Positions 6,024-7,847 of a stretch of DNA of 7,847 nucleotides are shown here, piece by piece. The translations under genes were made by a program, and so were the position numbers. The stretch spans positions 1 to 7,847 of the forward strand of contig DALYJX010000290.1 in assembly GCA_031969655.1 (NCBI GenBank). The letters run 5' to 3'. The notes beneath the pieces are model-generated. The model was not told the origin of the DNA. It searched no databases and saw nothing but the letters and a program-made list of their open reading frames with translations. Source of the DNA: Microseira sp003486305 (GTDB lineage Bacteria; Cyanobacteriota; Cyanobacteriia; Cyanobacteriales; Aerosakkonemataceae). The stretch's first letter is position 1; every line of letters starts with the position of its first letter.

Positions 6024-6218
6024 CTATGTTTTTGTTTTATCTTCTGAGGTTTCTTCTACTTGGGCATCTTTATCATTTTCCGGGTTACTCATCTCTTCTT
6101 TAAAACCCTTTAAAGTTTTACCCAAGGCGCGTCCCATTTCTGGAATCTTTTTAGGGCCAAATATTAACAGCGCTACTACCGCAATAATTCCCATTTCCGG
6201 CAATCCCAATCCAAACAT
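6024..6218 (-). CDS. tatA: TatA/E family subunit of the twin-arginine protein translocase
   Basis: 64 aa. TatA oligomers form the part of the Tat machine through which folded twin-arginine proteins cross the membrane (plasma or thylakoid membrane in cyanobacteria), working with TatC. The N-terminus MFGLGLPEMG has the conserved FG and Glu8. Residues 9-20 (GIIAVVALLIFG) form the short membrane helix. FGPKKIPEMGRALGK is the hinge and amphipathic helix, and a charged tail rich in Glu, Asp and Lys follows. Length is normal for the family. AGGAG lies 6 nt before the ATG, the strongest ribosome site in the window. It follows the kinase stop by 34 bp on the same strand, so the two are probably co-transcribed. 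tatC is not in view. The TatA versus TatB-like choice is settled by the short tail and FGPKK hinge. Confidence 0.95.
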   Translation of the reverse strand: MFGLGLPEMGIIAVVALLIFGPKKIPEMGRALGKTLKGFKEEMSNPENDKDAQVEETSEDKTKT

Positions 6219-6252
6219 ATCAGTCTCCTTTCTCTATCTTTACTTGACAAAA

Positions 6253-7614
6253 TTACTCGCTGCGTGTCAGAGGCAATCCTAACCAATCGCTCAGTTCACG
6301 TGCTAACCATTCGAGTTCCTCTTGATTTACCATTGCAGCGCCAAATTCGCACTTTTGTGACCCTGCCCAGATGACAATTTTAGGATGGTTAGAGTTAGGC
6401 TCAATATACTCAATTTTGGTAATCTCCCGCCGTCGCGCTGGTCGAAACAGATTGCGCTTCAATCCAAACAATTCGTAAGTTTTAGAGATATATCGCCAGT
6501 CGATCCGCAAGCGATAGCGTCCAAATAAGGCGAATAAAATCCTCTCCCCCATTATACCCAAAGGCACTAAATAAGGTAAAAATAGCAAGGCTGACACGAT
6601 ATTAGCGGGATGACCAAAGTTTAAAATTAGCCAAAATATTAAGCTAATCGATCCAAAAGACATCGCAGCTACTGGCAGGTTAAATCCCGATGGCGGGGTG
6701 ATAATTTCTATAGAGTATTCATCTTTTTTCAGCAACAATTGTCTTTCAACTGGTTGTGGAACTGCTAAATATCCAATATCCGTTGAAGACTCGCTTTCTA
6801 AAGCTGCCAGTGCTTCGCTAGCCGATGTGAATCGCTTATCCAAACTGGGGTGTGTCATTTGCCTTATCCAGTGGCTAAAACTAAGGCTAAGATTAGCCAT
6901 TTTCTCAAATTGAATTCGCAATTCTTGCTGCGGTAAATCCGCTGGATGCGTCCCCGTTACCAAGTATATTAATGTCGCCCCTAAACTATAAAGATCTGAA
7001 GCGGGAACTGCACGCCCGCCAAATTGTTCGGGAGGCATGTATCCATAAGTTCCTACTACGGTAATTGTCCCGCCTTGTTTGGCTGCCAGGGTTTGCACCG
7101 AACCAAAATCGACTAAATAAACTTGCCCGACGCTATGGGCGGAACGGTTGGTTAATAAAATATTACTGGGTTTGATATCCCGGTGAATCACCGGAGGTTG
7201 GCGCTTGTGCAAATAAATTAAGATTTCTAACAAAGCTTTGGCAATTTCCCCCACTTCTGCTTCAGCGAAAGTTCTTCCGCTCTTCATATGTTCTTCTAAA
7301 GATTTGGCTTGAATGTAACTTTGTACTAGGGCAAATCCTTTACCTTGGGGTAAGTCAATTTCAAAATGGTTGAGATACCGAGGGATCGCCGGATGGGATA
7401 ATGCTTGTAAGATCGATGCTTCGCGTTCAAATAACTTGAGGTCGTCCCATTCAAAATCGCTGTTAAAAGACAGTAGCTTGATGACGACTAATTCTTGAGT
7501 TTGGCGATCGCGCGCTAGCAGCGTCCGTCGTCCAGATTTTTTTCCTAGCTGGCGGATAATATCGTAGACTTCGCAAAGCGTGGATAGTCTATCGCCCAAT
7601 ACCCGATCGAACAT
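6253..7614 (-). CDS. membrane-anchored Hanks-type Ser/Thr protein kinase
   Basis: 453 aa. The kinase domain covers residues 15-275: Lys46 in VVIK, Glu65 in LFEREASIL, the catalytic loop HRDIKPSN (144-151, Asp146 and Asn151), D169-F-G-S, activation segment with GTYGYMPPEQ (188-197), and SDLYSLG. The glycine loop is degenerate (LGKKSGRRTLL) but all catalytic residues are present, so it is probably active. After a linker come two hydrophobic spans (about 313-333 and 337-355). A C-terminal basic, beta-rich region follows (RYRLRIDWRYISKTYELFGLKR...IEYIEP...IVIWAG) that looks PH-like, ending in an amphipathic helix EELEWLARELSDWLG. So the kinase and tail would face the cytoplasm, held by a hairpin of two helices. 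The start ATG at 7614 has AGGGA upstream. It heads a likely operon with tatA and is divergent from pcyA. The substrate is unknown. Confidence 0.93.
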   Translation of the reverse strand: MFDRVLGDRLSTLCEVYDIIRQLGKKSGRRTLLARDRQTQELVVIKLLSFNSDFEWDDLKLFEREASILQALSHPAIPRYLNHFEIDLPQGKGFALVQSYIQAKSLEEHMKSGRTFAEAEVGEIAKALLEILIYLHKRQPPVIHRDIKPSNILLTNRSAHSVGQVYLVDFGSVQTLAAKQGGTITVVGTYGYMPPEQFGGRAVPASDLYSLGATLIYLVTGTHPADLPQQELRIQFEKMANLSLSFSHWIRQMTHPSLDKRFTSASEALAALESESSTDIGYLAVPQPVERQLLLKKDEYSIEIITPPSGFNLPVAAMSFGSISLIFWLILNFGHPANIVSALLFLPYLVPLGIMGERILFALFGRYRLRIDWRYISKTYELFGLKRNLFRPARRREITKIEYIEPNSNHPKIVIWAGSQKCEFGAAMVNQEELEWLARELSDWLGLPLTRSE

Positions 7615-7701
7615 GATCTTGCTTCCCTCGCCCTCTATCTTCGTTTATTGTGAATGAAGGTAGGCGCTACGCCTCGATTGTTGCAATTTTTAATCACAAA
7701 A
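7615..7701. promoter_or_regulatory. divergent promoter region of the kinase-tatA operon and pcyA
   Basis: Only 87 bp separate the two divergent starts, so it must carry promoters for both directions unless they lie inside the genes. It contains an inverted repeat AGGCG-CTA-CGCCT (7662-7674), a possible operator or a dispersed cyanobacterial repeat. No -35/-10 pair with good spacing was found for either gene. Confidence 0.45.
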
Positions 7702-7847
7702 ATGTTACAAAGCCCCAATTCTTCTTTGCGCGAACAACAACACCCCCTGATTCGTCAACTGGCTGACTGCATCGAGTCCACTTGGTCGCAATACCTTGAC
7801 CTTTCACCTTACCACTTGCCAGAAGATTTGGGATATGTGGAAGGACG
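7702..7847 (+). CDS. pcyA: phycocyanobilin:ferredoxin oxidoreductase, N-terminal part
   Basis: ATG at 7702 opens a frame running off the right edge after 48 codons (MLQSPNSSLREQQHPLIRQL...). PcyA reduces biliverdin IXalpha by four electrons from ferredoxin to phycocyanobilin, the chromophore of phycobilisomes and many phytochromes. The recognisable part is HPLIRQLADCIESTW followed by LSPYHLPEDLGYVEGR, which I recognise as the family's N-terminal sequence (compare LPEDLGYVEGRLEGEK in known PcyA). The catalytic Asp and His and the biliverdin pocket lie outside the window. No Shine-Dalgarno is seen; the leader just before the start is AT-rich. It is divergent from the kinase gene. Recognition is from memory of the family, and only about a fifth of the protein is present. 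Confidence 0.88.
   Translation, partial: MLQSPNSSLREQQHPLIRQLADCIESTWSQYLDLSPYHLPEDLGYVEG

Overview
The window looks like chromosomal DNA of a phycobilisome-containing cyanobacterium, probably a filamentous or otherwise repeat-rich one. The evidence is the start of pcyA (phycobilin synthesis) at the right edge, at least 17 copies of the HIP1 octamer GCGATCGC counted by eye, a cyanobacterial-style membrane Ser/Thr kinase, a DUF4347/Calx-beta/RTX secreted protein, several long palindromes, and a stand-alone tnpB element. The genus cannot be fixed from the sequence.

Layout, left to right. 1-293 (+) is the C-terminal part of a PIN-domain VapC-type toxin, cut by the window edge. 294-489 is a convergent intergenic gap holding a perfect 48-bp palindrome and a 14-bp-stem hairpin. 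490-5551 (-) is one very large secreted-protein gene in three pieces. From its start at 5551 it encodes a DUF4347 domain, an Ig/cadherin-like domain split by a nested array of 153-bp (51-aa, delta-60-like) repeats, two Calx-beta domains, a dystroglycan-type cadherin-like domain, about 29 RTX calcium-binding nonapeptides and a type I secretion C-terminus. Two lesions break it. A tnpB transposon of about 1559 bp (3679-5237) sits inside the DUF4347 domain, and there is a frameshift near 3323 where the repeat array begins. Removing the transposon in silico restores the frame exactly and gives ...NALSENADILIYGCN....

The transposon carries an apparently intact TnpB nuclease (+) and, divergent from it, a 56-aa ribbon-helix-helix-like protein (-). 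It has hairpins at both ends and a strong intrinsic-terminator-like hairpin facing tnpB. There is no tnpA, so it would need a transposase in trans.

5552-6023 has no gene. It holds a HIP1-centred 24-bp perfect palindrome and a 146-bp MITE-like foldback. 6024-7614 (-) is a probable two-gene operon, a membrane-anchored Ser/Thr kinase followed after 34 bp by tatA. An 87-bp divergent region separates the kinase from pcyA (+), which runs off the right edge.

The housekeeping part (kinase-tatA, pcyA) looks ordinary. The interest lies in the broken secreted protein, the transposon inside it and the palindromes. All domain names rest on reading the residues by eye; no database search was run.
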